Source: Telopea speciosissima (lineage: Eukaryota > Streptophyta > Magnoliopsida > Proteales > Proteaceae). From it: 64,000 nucleotides of DNA. The notes below the pieces were generated by a model. The model saw nothing but the letters and a program-made list of their open reading frames with translations. It did not search any database and was not told the origin of the DNA. Below, one piece after another: positions 47,437 to 58,253 of this stretch. Location: contig NC_057916.1 of assembly GCF_018873765.1 (NCBI RefSeq), forward strand, positions 14,218,001 through 14,282,000, written 5' to 3'. The position numbers and the translations under genes were made by a program. Every line of letters starts with the position of its first letter. Position 1 is the stretch's first letter.

Positions 47437-48086
47437 GTAAGTTCATCTTAGTGGGTGGGACAACCAGGTTTTTTTTTATCGCCGCCACAATTGAATTTCT
47501 TCCTTCTTCCTCTTTTCTCTTCTTTATTTTTCAGTCATTCCCTCGCAGTGCACATTCTAATATTCGCTATTTTGAAGTGAAGCATTTAATCTAATCTTTA
47601 TGCATTTCTTTTTATGTGTGATACTTGGTAGGGTTTTTAGAACCGATTTGAGTTTAAAATCCTTAGTTGGCCTGGAAGATGTATGTAAAATTGCGCGTGG
47701 TGATTATTCAGCTTGAGCACATGAGTCGTACGAAACTACAGCTGGCACGTATCTCTGATGCCACCTCCTCTATATAAATATTTTTCATTGACCGTTTTTG
47801 GTTTGCACCTGTGACCAATATAAGGCTGGAGCTGTGTCCGTATAACAATGATTAACATCTATGCAGCTAATATAATGAAGAAGCTTAATTCTATTTATGT
47901 GGTAAGCTAGGTTGATTCTAACAATGTTTTAGGCTGGAGGTCATGGGTAAGAGATTCCTTGACAATATTTGACATTTTAGAGAAACCAGGGGGGTAGACG
48001 GCTGCATCAACTGCATCATTCTTGGGTTTCCTAACTTCCACTAATGATTCGGTGGACTCCCTGAGCAAGGATTGGTTTTTTTATTA
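47437..48086. other. Paralogous spacer left of the Pack-MULE
   Basis: Matches 30698-31330 and 53773-54419. It holds the RAE1-type GGGACAACCAG/GTTTTTTT border, GATGTATGTAAAATTGC and the TTTTTATTA target of the Pack-MULE. No gene recognised. Confidence 0.65.
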
Positions 48087-48469
48087 GGGTAAATTACACG
48101 GCGACCCCCTGAGGTTTGCCCTAAATACAGTACAATCCCCTATGTTTCTAAAATATGCACTGTGACCCCTTGAGATTAGGTTACTTGTTACACTCAACCC
48201 CTATCCGTTAGATCATTCCCGTTAGTTGCTGATGTGTTGGTCATTGATGCCTTAAATTGACAAATTTACCCTTAATGGGGTGTAAGCTTACCATTTTGCC
48301 TATAGGGCATCCTGTACTTCACACGATCGTCTCTGCTTCTTTTTCTTCTTCTCTTCTTCTTCTTCATCTTCTTCCTCCTCCTGCAAACTCACCTGCCCCC
48401 ACCCTTTGCAACCCCATCTTCTTGCTTTGCTTCACTTCCTTTACCTGGATTGTTACCAAATGAAGAGCG

Positions 48470-49040
48470 GGCACAGGAGGAGGAAGAAAAACTGGTGGAC
48501 AAAAAGGAGTTGCAGCGACGAAGCAGGACTTTGGCACTTTCAACGTCAAGAGCTTCGGCTCTAAAGGCGATGGACGAAACGACGATAGCAAAGTAATTAT
48601 GCTTAATTCCCATTCTTTTTTCCTCTCTAAATAATTTATTCTTCTTTTTTTTCATCTTGATAAGTTTTAGAGATCTTTAACCCTAAATTTCATTCTAACT
48701 TAAGCTTGCTTTCATGGTGGCATGGAAAGCAGCATGTGGATCTAAAGGTTCTGTGAAGCTTTTCATACCAAAAGGGACTTTCTTACTCGGTCCCGTTAAA
48801 TTTGTTGGTCCCTGCAAGATCATTGATTCCATTACTGTTCAGATGCAGGTTATCATCTCATTTCTTCATTTCTTTACTTTCCTTTCTTCTCATACAGATT
48901 GAATTTGTCCAGTAATGTGTCTATTAATTATCTCTGCAGGGTTTCTTGAAGGCAACGACAGATCTGAACAGGTATGGTTCTTCGGATGATTGGATCGAGT
49001 TTGGATGGGTGGGAGGATTGACATTGACCGGATGGGTCGA
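48470..49040 (+). pseudogene. Captured exopolygalacturonase fragment, copy 1
   Basis: Three exon pieces of a plant GH28 polygalacturonase, a secreted pectin-degrading enzyme. To 48592: FGTFNVKSFGSKGDGRNDD then SK. 48708-48848: AFMVAWKAACGSKGSVKLFI, GTFLLGPVKFVGPC. From 48940: GFLKATTDL and DDWIEFGWVGGLTLTGW. The acceptor before AFMVAW is degraded (GCTTG) and a TGA precedes the first exon. The catalytic Asp-containing exons are missing. Introns are retained, so capture was from genomic DNA. Confidence 0.9.
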
Positions 49041-49219
49041 AAAACCTGGTTGCAAGCTTAAAGGGCCAATCACAATTATATAATTGTTCTCATGTGAATG
49101 AAGAATCTCCATTCATCTATGAATCATTGGGGAAATTGATTCAGGAACTATAAGGAAGAAAGCTTAAATCTTTCAGCTCTAAGTGAGAAATAAGGGAGAA
49201 ATCAGAGAAGACCCATTAC

Positions 49220-49472
49220 CTGGTGGCTGGTTGAATCCAAGAACATCATATTGACACCGGTTCCAATCGCCTTTATTGCATTTGATATCGACAGACACAT
49301 CTTTAAGGACTGCCAATCCTGGAATAGTGAGGTCTCTCTTCTCTTCTTCATTGATCAAAACTAACCTTTCTTTTCCTTGACAGAACTTCAATCTGAAATC
49401 AGAGGTTATATCAAACCCTTTCCCTAAGCTGCTCAGTGCTCTCTCCACAATCGCAACAGGACCTTCACTCAT
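49220..49472 (-). pseudogene. Captured MACPF (CAD1/NSL1-type) first exon, copy 1
   Basis: Minus-strand open exon from ATG at 49472: MSEGPVAIVERALSSLGKGF, DITSDFRLKFCQGKERLVLI, KDVSVDIKCNKGDW, then DVLGFNQPPG before a GTAATG donor. This matches the N-terminus of plant MACPF-domain proteins related to CAD1/NSL1 (negative regulators of cell death). Only the first exon is present; the pore-forming core is absent. It faces opposite to the polygalacturonase piece in the same element. Confidence 0.85.
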
Positions 49473-50435
49473 CTCTGAATGTCTGAGTCTCCTCACTCTT
49501 ATGAATCTGATGAGAAGAACAAAGATGCAGAGAAAGATATAAGAGAAGAGGAACAAATGTGAAGGGAAATTGTCAAAGGCGAGTATATGGGCTCAGGTAT
49601 TTTAAAATGATGAGATTGAGATAGTTATGTCTTAAAAGGAAGGTAGAAGAGAGGAGAGAAGAAAAGGGAAGGTGGGTATCTGTAAATTGTAGGAAGGAAA
49701 GTTCCGTTTCATTGTTTCTGTTGTTGATGAGCCACAATTGTAGGAGGGAAAGGCGCTCTGTCTTGGCCTTTCTCTTTTCCGGCCTATGGGATCCTCATTA
49801 GACGGTTGCCGGAGTTTGCGAAGCACTCACTGGTGCTGGTGTAGGATGGCGTCAGACCTTGAGGCCTCCACTGCGGATCCCATAACCTCCCTGTGGCTGT
49901 TAAGGTCTCTAAGAGGGGGATTTGGAGCTCTTTTAATTGAAGGGCAAAATTGGCATTTAAATTTTATTCTTAACACCGTCCACTAAAAGGTGCTGAGTGT
50001 ATATTTTAAAAACACAGGGGGTCGTACTTTATTTAGGGCAAACCTTAGGGGGTCATCGCATAATTTACCCTTTTTATTGTTATTATTTTTATTATGATCC
50101 AAGTTTTATTCCTATCAGAAAAATTGCAGTTATTGGCCTGTTTCTCTTCTTTAATAAACTCACAAGTACTTTAAAGCAACAGCCGATCACTGGTTTGCTC
50201 AGTATTCTTTTTCTTATTAAAAGAATTGTATGCCATATGTTTGCCTATTCTATTAGGTCTCATTAGCATCTCTATGTGAAATGTTATTTTCCAATGCTCT
50301 CTATAAGCTCTGAAGCATGATGGAACTGTTCAATTCTTCCTTTCTGATATTAATTCTGTGCTATAATTCTCTTTATGTATGTCTCATTTGACGGCAAGTT
50401 AAGTGCAAATTGTTCTATATTTTCTAAATTGATAG

Positions 50436-50758
50436 GTTGAAACAGCTGCGTCTGAAAGGAAGCAGTTATTGCTTGTGAAAATCTCAGAGCTTGAAGCCAG
50501 GTAGATAATATTGTGAATCAAATAACTGGGTTGAACCTTCATATGTGCACATTATCTCTTTCTGTTGGACTTCGTGTTTGCTTGGCCAATGGACCAAGAA
50601 TCTGAATTACAAACAAGACATCAAAGTGATTCTAACATCCTTTCACAATAGAAAAAGGAATCTCTCTTTCCTCTTATATATTTACTTTCCTTTTCCTTTG
50701 ATGTAGGATGATTAATCTAACTGATGAGGTAGCTGAGGCAAGGTTGAAACATCTGCAG
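50436..50758 (+). pseudogene. Coiled-coil protein fragment, copy 2
   Basis: Exons 50436-50500 (ASERKQLLLVKISELEAR) and 50707-50758 (MINLTDEVAEARLKHLQ with a GTAAGT donor). Splice sites and frame are intact, unlike copy 1 at 31698. Family not identified; coiled-coil character inferred from residue pattern. Confidence 0.6.
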
Positions 50759-51315
50759 GTAAGTGGCTGAGGAAGGTTCCTTCTGAGCTCTTCTGAATTG
50801 AAAGGTACCACATGATTTTGTGATTGAAACACTGACTTTCCCAGATAAAGTGTATTGTGAGTTGAAAAAATTTGATTGAATACCCATTTTGGTATACTGA
50901 TTCAGTCATAAACTTTTAACTTGAGAGGGAGGGAGAGAGAAACACTGACTTCCCCAGATAAAGTATATTGCTGGACTTAATACCCATTTTTCTGTATTGG
51001 TTCATCACTCATAAACAACTTGAAAGAGAGCGAGAGAGAGATGGGTGATGGTGTTTGAACTGGGCAGGTGCAGAGGAACTTTGGGAGTATTATTTGAGGG
51101 GTGTATTCCATTCAAGCTGATGGTGAACTTTTATGTATTTAAGACCAGCACTGCTTTTCGGAGCTCAATCTTAGGAGATGAAAAAAAAAAAAAAAAGGGA
51201 GGAAGCGGACGTGGAAGAAGAAGAAGCCGTTGAGGAGGGGGGGGGGGGGAGGAAGAAGCCTCATCTTCAAATTCTGTACTGCTAAAACCCTGACCAGAAA
51301 AAATTCTTAAGAGTC

Positions 51316-51581
51316 ATGAGACGAACTCTGTTAAGATTCGCTCCCCTCTATACTCGCCGCAATTTGCTCTCCCGTCCGAATTGCAGATAAACAAACCCTT
51401 TTTCTGCTTCCATCATCAATGTCACTTCAACTCCTTCTTCGAAGCTGAGGAGGTAGTTCTTCTCATCCATCAACGACAGCCCTCCTCCTGTTCCTGAGAC
51501 CAGGTTAACTCAACAACCACAGAAGAAGAAAGAAGTTCCGCTCAATTTCGAAAACATCAGAGCTGAAGGTAGAAGAAATTG
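51316..51581 (+). pseudogene. Unrecognised presequence-like ORF, copy 2 (broken)
   Basis: Starts MRRTLLRFAPLYTRRNLLS as copy 1 but a TAA follows NCR. Residues after it (FSASIINVTSTPSSKLRR, then a TAG) and the end NFENIRAEGRRN are recognisable. It is preceded by the same Gly/Arg-rich GSGRGRRRSR tail and by G-runs. Confidence 0.55.
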
Positions 51582-51716
51582 ATTCAGGAAAATAGGCCTG
51601 TCCTATGCATCTTCTTCTACCCCCAATCCCTCCCTTACTATAGCAGCCATCACAGTGGCTTCTTCAATGTTTAATTGCTTGCAATTTTTTAATCTCTGTT
51701 CTTTTCTATGGCATAG

Positions 51717-51780
51717 AGTTCAAAGTTCTTGTTTCAGTCTTTAGGGAAATTACCTTTTCGCTACTTCTTGGGACAACCGG
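51717..51780 (+). pseudogene. RAE1-like first-blade exon, copy 2
   Basis: 64 nt after TAG. In one frame it reads S.CFSL.GNYLFATSWDN, matching the first RAE1 blade, ending at GT. A one-base difference from copy 1 (CAAAG) changes the phase upstream of CFS. Confidence 0.65.
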
Positions 51781-51989
51781 GTTTTTTGATCCCCGCCTCA
51801 ATTGAATTTCTTCCTTGTTTCTCTTTTCTCTTCCTTATTTTTTAGTCATTCTAATTTTTGCTATTTTTAAGTGCAGATCGTAATCTACTCTGTTCGCATT
51901 TCCTTTTTCCTCTTTTCTCTCCTTTATCTTCATTGAGCTCCAGAAGCAAGCATATTAAGGACCGGTTCCATATTCGTCAGAATCCGTTT

Positions 51990-52151
51990 TCTATGCTGTC
52001 ATTGAAATCATCTATGCTTTGCACTTGCAGAAGCCAACTACACAGCCGCCAAGAACAATCCACCTCTGCAGAGCCTTTTATTCTCACAACGCCTTTTTAT
52101 TTCCTAAATACCCCTCCCCACATGGGAGGCGCCTATACTACCATTGCCGCC
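51990..52151 (+). pseudogene. Organellar MetRS N-terminal exon
   Basis: Open stretch reading SMLCTCRSQLHSRQEQSTS then AEPFILTTPFYFLNTPPHMG and GAYTTIAA. This is the start of the Rossmann catalytic domain of the organellar enzyme; PPHMGGAY corresponds to the HIGH-type ATP signature. After YTTIAA the frame leaves the family (AKNNPSLVLF), where DAIARF would be expected. A PIP exon follows 160 bases later. Upstream residues look like an organelle presequence. It lies about 10 kb downstream of the later MetRS exons, so the gene order is scrambled. Confidence 0.82.
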
Positions 52152-52288
52152 GCCAAGAACAATCCATCTCTGGTTTTGTTTCATGATCTTCATCCTCGTT
52201 TACTGCCCCACTGGTATCTCTGGTGGGTAATCCATTTTTTTCCTTCTTTCTCTGTTTTCTGTTGTTTACAATTTGATTATAAACAATT

Positions 52289-52306
52289 GTGTGTGTGTGT
52301 GTGTGT
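52289..52306. repeat. (GT)9 microsatellite at a splice acceptor
   Basis: The GT run replaces the polypyrimidine-like tract just before the ACAG acceptor of the PIP exon. Other copies have TTGTGTGCTTGTACAG, so it expanded locally. Confidence 0.9.
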
Positions 52307-52310
52307 ACAG

Positions 52311-52606
52311 GAGGGCATATTGACCTAGCAGTGATGTTTGAGCTTTTCTTAGCCCGTAAAGTGTCACTAATCCGTGCTGTGATGTACATGGTTGCACGAT
52401 GCTTGGGTGCAATGTGTGCTGTTGGGCTAGTGAAGGCCTTCCAAAAGTCTTACTATGTGCAGTATGGTGGTGGGGTGAACTAGATCACCGATGGCAACAA
52501 CAAAGGTGTGGGTTTGGCAGCTGAAATTATTGGTACATTTGTCCTTGTCTACAATGTTTTCTGTGCTACTGATCCCAAGAAAAGTGCCAGGGACTCCCAT
52601 GTCCCC
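52311..52606 (+). pseudogene. PIP aquaporin exon next to MetRS exon 1
   Basis: 296 nt with intact acceptor and donor (CCCC/GTAAGT). Pore motif GHIDLAV. An in-frame TAG replaces the GAG of VNEITD. It encodes [20 protein letters not shown] and [14 protein letters not shown], closest to the family consensus in the third membrane segment. It follows an N-terminal methionyl-tRNA synthetase exon, an unnatural neighbour. Confidence 0.88.
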
Positions 52607-52789
52607 GTAAGTTCACCTCTTTTCCTTTGAAAATAGAGTATTATTAGAAGCGATATAGAAAGCATTCTCAATTCTCTTGTTAACCCCCATGGAAAAACGT
52701 TCTAAGTGAGAAATTTTGCTCCTCTTAATTAACCGTGGGTGAATGATAACCTTATTCTTTTAGGAAAGAGAAGAAACTTATGATACAAT

Positions 52790-53091
52790 TGTTAGAGTTT
52801 ATATGTGTTGGAGTTTATATGTTGTAAGGGTATTTTAAGGACTAGTTAGTTTACTAGTTGCCTTATATTGTAATTCTCTTTTTTCCCTTTTACCTCCCTA
52901 GGGAGGAGTATGTAATTTGTTCTATTCTCATTAGTGAAGTAATATAGGTGTGTGAGAGACATTCTCTCTAACACACAACTTTCCACCGAATCCTTCTTTC
53001 TCTCCATTTCTTCTATCTTCTTCTTCTTTTCTTCTTCTATCTTCTTCTTCTTCCTTACCTTACATCCATTGCCTAAATCTCAACTAGAACA
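52790..53091. mobile_element. Solo LTR, 302 bp
   Basis: Begins TGTTAGAGTT and ends AACTAGAACA, nearly inverted termini of LTR type. It is flanked by ACAAT (52785-52789) and ACAAC (53092-53096). The paralogue at 46899-46915 shows the uninterrupted GATACAACAACAACAG site. No interior sequence remains, as after LTR-LTR recombination. Confidence 0.8.
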
Positions 53092-53096
53092 ACAAC

Positions 53097-53534
53097 AAAG
53101 GGGCAAGATGCTCCATTAGGCAAAACCTCAATAAAACTCCTAGTCCAATACAGTGAGGCCCACTATTATCTGTTGGCATTTTCATTGGTTATTGTTGTTC
53201 AATTTCAATGCCTTGCTTCACTTTGTTCTACAAATTACCCTTTTATTTTGTCCCGGTAAGTTACCCGGTTCAGTTAGCTAGATGATTGATTAGTGAGGTG
53301 CAATCGTGAGGTGTTTCCAATAATGGATCGGATGCTGGATTCCGAAAGGAACATAAATACATAATGGGATGTCGGGCTCATACCTCTGCCCTTATATTGT
53401 TTTTGTTTCAATTGCTATGCTTAGGTTATTCTGTGTCCCTTCTTTCTTATATTTAAAAAAGAAAGATAGTCATTGAAGAGAAAGGATTTTTTTTCAAGTA
53501 ATGATTAATAACACTCGTCTCTCTTTTTCCCTCT
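53097..53534. other. PIP upstream sequence with a ~170-bp foreign insert
   Basis: Similar to the stretch before other PIP exons, but 53222-53395 (CCCGGTAAGTTACCCGG and following) is not found there. The insert shows no termini I can classify. No gene. Confidence 0.5.
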
Positions 53535-53772
53535 AATCCGTGCTGTGATGTACATGGTAGCACAATGCTTGGGTGCAAGGTGTGGTGTAGGGCCGGTAAA
53601 GGCCTTCCAAAAGTCTTACTATGTGCAGTATGGTGGTGGGGCAAACGAGATTGCCGATGGCTACAGAGAAGGTATGGGTTTGGCAGCTGAATTTATTTAT
53701 ACTTTCATACTTGTCTACACTGTTTTCTTTGCTACTGATCCCAAGAGAAGTGCCAGAGACTCCCATGTCCCT
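53535..53772 (+). pseudogene. PIP aquaporin exon, 5'-truncated
   Basis: The acceptor and first ~55 nt (including the NPA region) are deleted: CCCTCT joins directly to AATCCGTGCTGTG. The rest is open ([51 protein letters not shown]) with an intact GTAAGT donor. A duplicated partial PIP-upstream sequence with a foreign insert lies just ahead (53097-53534). Confidence 0.87.
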
Positions 53773-54419
53773 GTAAGTTCATCTTGGTGGGTGGGACAAC
53801 CAGGTTTTTTTATCGCAGCCACAATTGCATTTCTTCCTTCTTCCTCTTTTCTCTTCTTTATTTTTTAGTCATTCCCTCGCAGTGCACATTCTAATTTGCG
53901 CTATTTTGAAGTGAAGCATTTAATCTAATCTTTATGCATTTCTTTTTATGTGTGAAACTTGATAGGGTTTTTAGAACCGATTTGAGTTTAAAATCCTTAG
54001 TTGGCCTGGAAGATGTATGTAAAATTGCGCGTGGTGATTATTCAGCTTAAGCATATGAGTTGTACATAACTACAGCTGGCACGTATCTCTGATGCCACCT
54101 CCTCTATATAAATATTTTTCATTGACCGTTTTTGGTTTGCACATGTGACCAATATAAGGCTGGAGCCATGTCCGTATAACAATGATTAACATCTATTTAG
54201 CTAATATAATGAAGAAGCTTAATTCTATTCATGTGGTATGCTAGGTTGATTCTAAAAATGTTTTAGGCTGGAGGTCATAGGTAAGAGATTCCTTGACAAT
54301 ATTTGACATTTTAGAGAAACTAGGGGGGTAGTCGGCTGCATCAACTGCATCATTCTTGGGTTTCCCTACTTCCAATAATGATTCGGTGGACTCCTTAGGC
54401 AAGGATTGTTTTTTTATTA
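53773..54419. other. Paralogous spacer left of Pack-MULE copy 2
   Basis: Third copy of the spacer found at 30698 and 47437, ending at the TTTTTATTA target. No coding content. Confidence 0.65.
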
Positions 54420-54794
54420 CGGTAAATTACACGGCGACACCCTGAGGTTTGCTCGAAATACAGTATGATCCCCTGTGTTTCTAAATTATACACTGTGACC
54501 CTCTGAGATTAGGTTACTTGTTACACTCAACCCCAGTCCGTTAGATCATTCCCGTTAGTTGCTGACGAGCCTGGCGTGTTGGTCATTGATTCCTTAAAAT
54601 GACAAATATACCCCTAATGTGAGCTTACCATTTTGCGCATAGGGCAGCCTGAACTTCACACGATCGTCTCTGCTTCTTTTTCTTCTTCTTCTTCATCTTC
54701 CTCCTCCAGCAAACTCACCTGCCCCCACCCTTTGCAACCCCATCTTCTTGCTTTGCTTCACTTCCTTTACCTGGATTGTTACCGAATGAAGAGC

Positions 54795-55350
54795 GGGCAC
54801 AGGAGGAGGAAGAAAAACTGGTGGACAAAAAGGAGTTGCAGCGACGAAGCAGGACTTTGGCACTTTCAACGTCACGAGCTTCGGCTCTAAAGGCGATGGA
54901 CGAAACGACGATAGCAAAGTAATTATGCTTAATTCCCATTCTTTTTTCCTCTCTAAATAATTTATTCTTCTTCTTCTTTTTTATCTTGATAAGTTTTAGA
55001 GATCTTTAACCCTAAATTTCATTCTAACTTAAGCTTGCTTTCACGACGGCATGGAAAGCAGCATGTGGATCTAAAGGTTCTGTGAAGCTTTTCATACCAA
55101 AAGGGACTTTCTTACTCGGTCCCGTTAAATTTGTTGGTCCCTGCAAGACCATTGATTCCATTACCGTTCAGATGCAGGTTATCATCTCATTTCTTCATTT
55201 CTTTACTTTCCTTTCTTCTCATACAGATTGAATTTGTCCAGTAATGTGTCTATTAATTCTCTCTGCAGGGTTTCTTGAAGGCAACGACAAATCTGAACAG
55301 GTATGGTCCTTCGGATGATTGGATCGAGTTTGGATGGGAGGAAAAACCTG
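54795..55350 (+). pseudogene. Captured exopolygalacturonase fragment, copy 2
   Basis: As copy 1: FNVTSFGSKGDGRNDD-type end at 54918, AFTTAWKAACGSKGSVKLFI from 55037, GFLKATTNL from 55269 and DDWIEFGWEEKPGCK. The WVGGLTLTGW stretch is deleted. The acceptor before AFTTAW is degraded as in copy 1, so that loss predates the duplication. Confidence 0.88.
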
Positions 55351-55521
55351 GTTGCAAGCTCAAAGGGCAAATCAAAATTATATAATTGTTCTCATGGGAA
55401 TGAAGAATATCCATTCATCTATGAATCATTGGGGAAATTGATTCAGGAACTATAAGGAAGAAAGCTTAAATCTTTCAGCTCTAAGTGAGAAATAAGGGAG
55501 AAATCAGAGAAGACCCATTAC

Positions 55522-55760
55522 CTGGTGGCTGGTTGAATCCAAGAACATCATATTGCCACCGGCTCCAATCGCATTTATCGCATTTGATATTGACAGAAAC
55601 ATCCTGGAATAGTGAGGTCTCTCTTCTCTTCTTCATTGATCAAAACTAACCTTTCTTTTCCTTTACAGAACTTCAATCTGAAATCAGAGGTTATATCAAA
55701 CCCCTTCCCGAAGCTGCTCAGTGCTCTATCCACAATCCCAACACGACCATCACTCCTCTC
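55522..55760 (-). pseudogene. Captured MACPF first exon, copy 2
   Basis: Minus-strand VGIVDRALSSFGKGFDITSD, FRLKFCKGKERLVLINEEEK and RDLTIPG. The start codon is lost (MSEG became RSDG) and a small deletion after TIPG shifts the frame before the VDIKC part. More decayed than copy 1. Confidence 0.83.
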
Positions 55761-56257
55761 TGAATGGCTGAGTCTCCTCACTCTTATGAATCTGATGAGA
55801 AGAACAAAGATGTAGAGAAAGAGATAAGAGAAGATGAACAAATGTGAAGGGAAAAGGGAAGGTGCGTATCTGTAAATTGTAGGAAGGAAAGTTCCGTTTC
55901 ATTGTTTCTGTTATTGATGAGCCACAATTGTAGGAAGGAAAGGCGCTGTGACGTGACCCTTCTCTTTTCCGGCCTATGGGATCCTCATTAGACCGTCGCC
56001 GGAGTTTGCGAAGCACTCACCGGTGCTGGTATAGGACGGCGTCAGACCTTGAGTCCTCCACTGCGGATCCCATAACCTCCCTGTGGCTGTTAAGGTCTCC
56101 AAGAGGGGGATTTGGAACGCTTTTAATTGAGGGCAAAATTGGCATTTAAATTTTATTCTTAACCCCATCCACTTAAAGGTGCTGAGTGGATATTTTAATA
56201 ACACGGCGTCGTACTGTATTGAGGGCAAACCTCAGGGTGTCGCCGCATAATTTACCT

Positions 56258-56494
56258 TTTTTATTATGATCCGAGTTTTCATTGTTGTTCCTATCAGAAA
56301 AATTGTTGTTATCAGCCTGTTTCTCTTCTTTAATAAACTCATTAGTACTTTAAAGCAACAGCCAATCACTGGTTTACTCAGTATTCTTTTTCTTATTAAA
56401 AGAATTGTATGACATATGTTTGCCTATTCTATTAGATCTCAATAGCATCTCTATGTGAAATGTTATTTTCCAATACTCTCTACTAGCTCTGAAG
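56258..56494. other. Spacer right of Pack-MULE copy 2
   Basis: Matches 31331-31575 and 50071-50310. At AGCTCTGAAG (about 56485-56494) it stops matching and EFR3-like exon sequence begins, marking a rearrangement border. Confidence 0.7.
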
Positions 56495-57812
56495 ATTGAG
56501 AGTTAAATTGTGTGAATATGCTGCCAAGAACCCCCTCCGAATTCCGAAGGTACTCCCTTCTTTCAACGTAATTTAACCTTCTTTCGTTATTTGCGTATCA
56601 ATGGCTTCTACTTGGAGGTTGTTTTGGTTTCCTTTTCTTTGCTATAGAATTCCAAGTATCTTGAGCAAAGGTGCTCAAAAGAGTTGGCTTCTTCTAAATT
56701 GGTGATGCTCGACTACTATTTGATTTGATGGCAATGACACTGGAGAAGCTTCCATCTATGGGTTCTGCTGCGAACGCAACTGTAGGGTCATTGTTGATTC
56801 TGGCTCATGTAATTTCTTTAGCATCTGTGACCTTGCATTTACAACAGGTAGGAATTTGATCACCTTTTTTATTTTCATCTTAATTTGGTGTGCTTCATTT
56901 CTACTGACTCAAAATGAATCTCTTTGATAAGTTGATAACAATATTTTTTAAAACTGAACTGGGTGCTGGACCATTTTGTTCTGGTAGTTTGCAGTCCTCG
57001 TCAATTAAGAAGGGATAGAATTTTGCTACATACAAGAGTCCTTATGAACAATATTTTATAAGCAAGTTATGATTAAAGCATGCACATTCATTTATATATG
57101 CGAGTCTGATAATCAAGTCTCTCTACTTGTGAATTTACTTCCAATTTAAGCTTCTGTTTGTACATGTCAAAATTTTGGCTATATTAAATTTAATTGGGTT
57201 CCTCAATCATGAATTTCTTTTGAATGAAGGATTTATACTTTGTGCAGATTGTGCATGCTACACTGGATAACTGCGAACCAGATATAAATCTTGTAGATGA
57301 TGGTGAAAGGGGGGAGCCAGATCTCAATTGGGTTGATGAAGTATTTAGATGTGAAGCAAGAGGTGGTGTGGGTGTTGGCATTGATCTCAGCCTGAGCTAC
57401 CTTCGGCCAAGACGAGAAAAAAAAGATTGCACTCTATTGACTCGGTAATAATGAGGAACCATACATGTTTAACTCCAAAAATGAGGTCCTTCATTATCAT
57501 ATTCTTGATTCATTATGCATTTTTCTGATGGAACTTTTTTCTTTCCATTCCTCCTAAGATAAAAAAAATTAATGTAGTGGACTGTGGTTAATACACTGGT
57601 TTACTTGCACAACAGAGAAGAGATTGAAAATCGAAAAATATGGGCTCAAATTTATGTCCAGAAAATATTAAAATTGGCCAAGGAGAGTTTGACAAAGCAC
57701 CCGGTTTGGGATCCAATGTTCGCTTACTTTGATAATGGGAAGCACTGGGTTCCTCGGCAGGGGTTAGCCATGGTTGTTCTGTCTGATATGTGCTACTTTG
57801 AGGACACTGCAG
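56495..57812 (+). pseudogene. EFR3-like / SEMI-ROLLED LEAF2-type ARM-repeat protein, exon remnants
   Basis: Plant ARM-repeat proteins of the EFR3/SRL2 type. Exon pieces: 56503-56549 KLCEYAAKNPLRIPK; 56648-56700 NSKYLEQRCSKEL then a frame break; 57248-57444 QIVHATLDNCEPDINLVDD, ERGEPDLNWVDEVFRCEARG, LRPRREKKDCTLLT; 57616-57812 EEIENRKIWAQIYVQKILKL, then HWVPRQGLAMVVLSDMCYF. The last two exons (197 nt each) join in phase with intact splice sites. An open piece at 56701-56847 (LLFDLMAMTLEKLPSMGSAA) may belong but is not certain. Middle exons normally between the second and third are missing, as are later ones. Confidence 0.82.
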
Positions 57813-58253
57813 GTATTTAGTTGCCTTTTCTATTCTCTTCTCGCTAAAACTTCTTTTTCATTATACTTGATGTGAGATATTGATTTTTTTTGCCAGTTGG
57901 ATGATGTAGGAATTATACAGGTTTGTAATTAGGCTTCTAATATGAAACTCTTCACGATATGCAGGAAGCTACTTATTGACAATATTAACCTTCAATTTCA
58001 TGTTTTATTTCTCTCTTTCTCTCCCATGCATTCCCTCTTTTTTTTTTTATGAATAAAAAAAAATTTATTAGAAGAGAGACAAGCTATGCAGACATGAAGT
58101 AACTCTGAATCTTCTCTTTAATTGCTATGGAAATTTTTTCTTTAAGTCATTAACCACTATGTAGATATTTTTTGGACCTCATCATTGCCACAACTTTTTC
58201 TTTTGGCCACACAGAGACATTCCACACAGGGGCATGCTTGCTGCATCCCTTAT
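57813..58253. other. Intron-like sequence before the hAT element
   Basis: AT-rich, following the donor of the last EFR3-like exon, with T- and A-runs near 58035-58070. No exon recognised. It ends with the hAT target site TCCCTTAT. Confidence 0.6.

Larger units (their letters stand above)
48087..50070. mobile_element. Pack-MULE, copy 1
   Basis: Starts GGGTAAATTACACGGCGACC and ends with the inverted form (GCATAATTTACCC). The inverted termini extend at least 80 bp with mismatches. It is flanked by 9-bp duplications TTTTTATTA (48078-48086) and TTTTTATTG (50071-50079), the Mutator hallmark. The paralogous segment at 31319 shows the uninterrupted site. No transposase; instead it carries a polygalacturonase fragment on + and a MACPF fragment on -. 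This fits a non-autonomous Mutator-like element with captured host genes. Confidence 0.93.
54420..56257. mobile_element. Pack-MULE, copy 2
   Basis: Same element at the same site as copy 1, with identical flanking TTTTTATTA on both sides (54411-54419 and 56258-56266) and the same captured genes. It is 1838 bp against 1984 bp because of internal deletions. The first and last bases of the termini have decayed (CGGTAAATT; TTTACCT). It was copied together with the surrounding segment, not by a second transposition. Confidence 0.92.
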
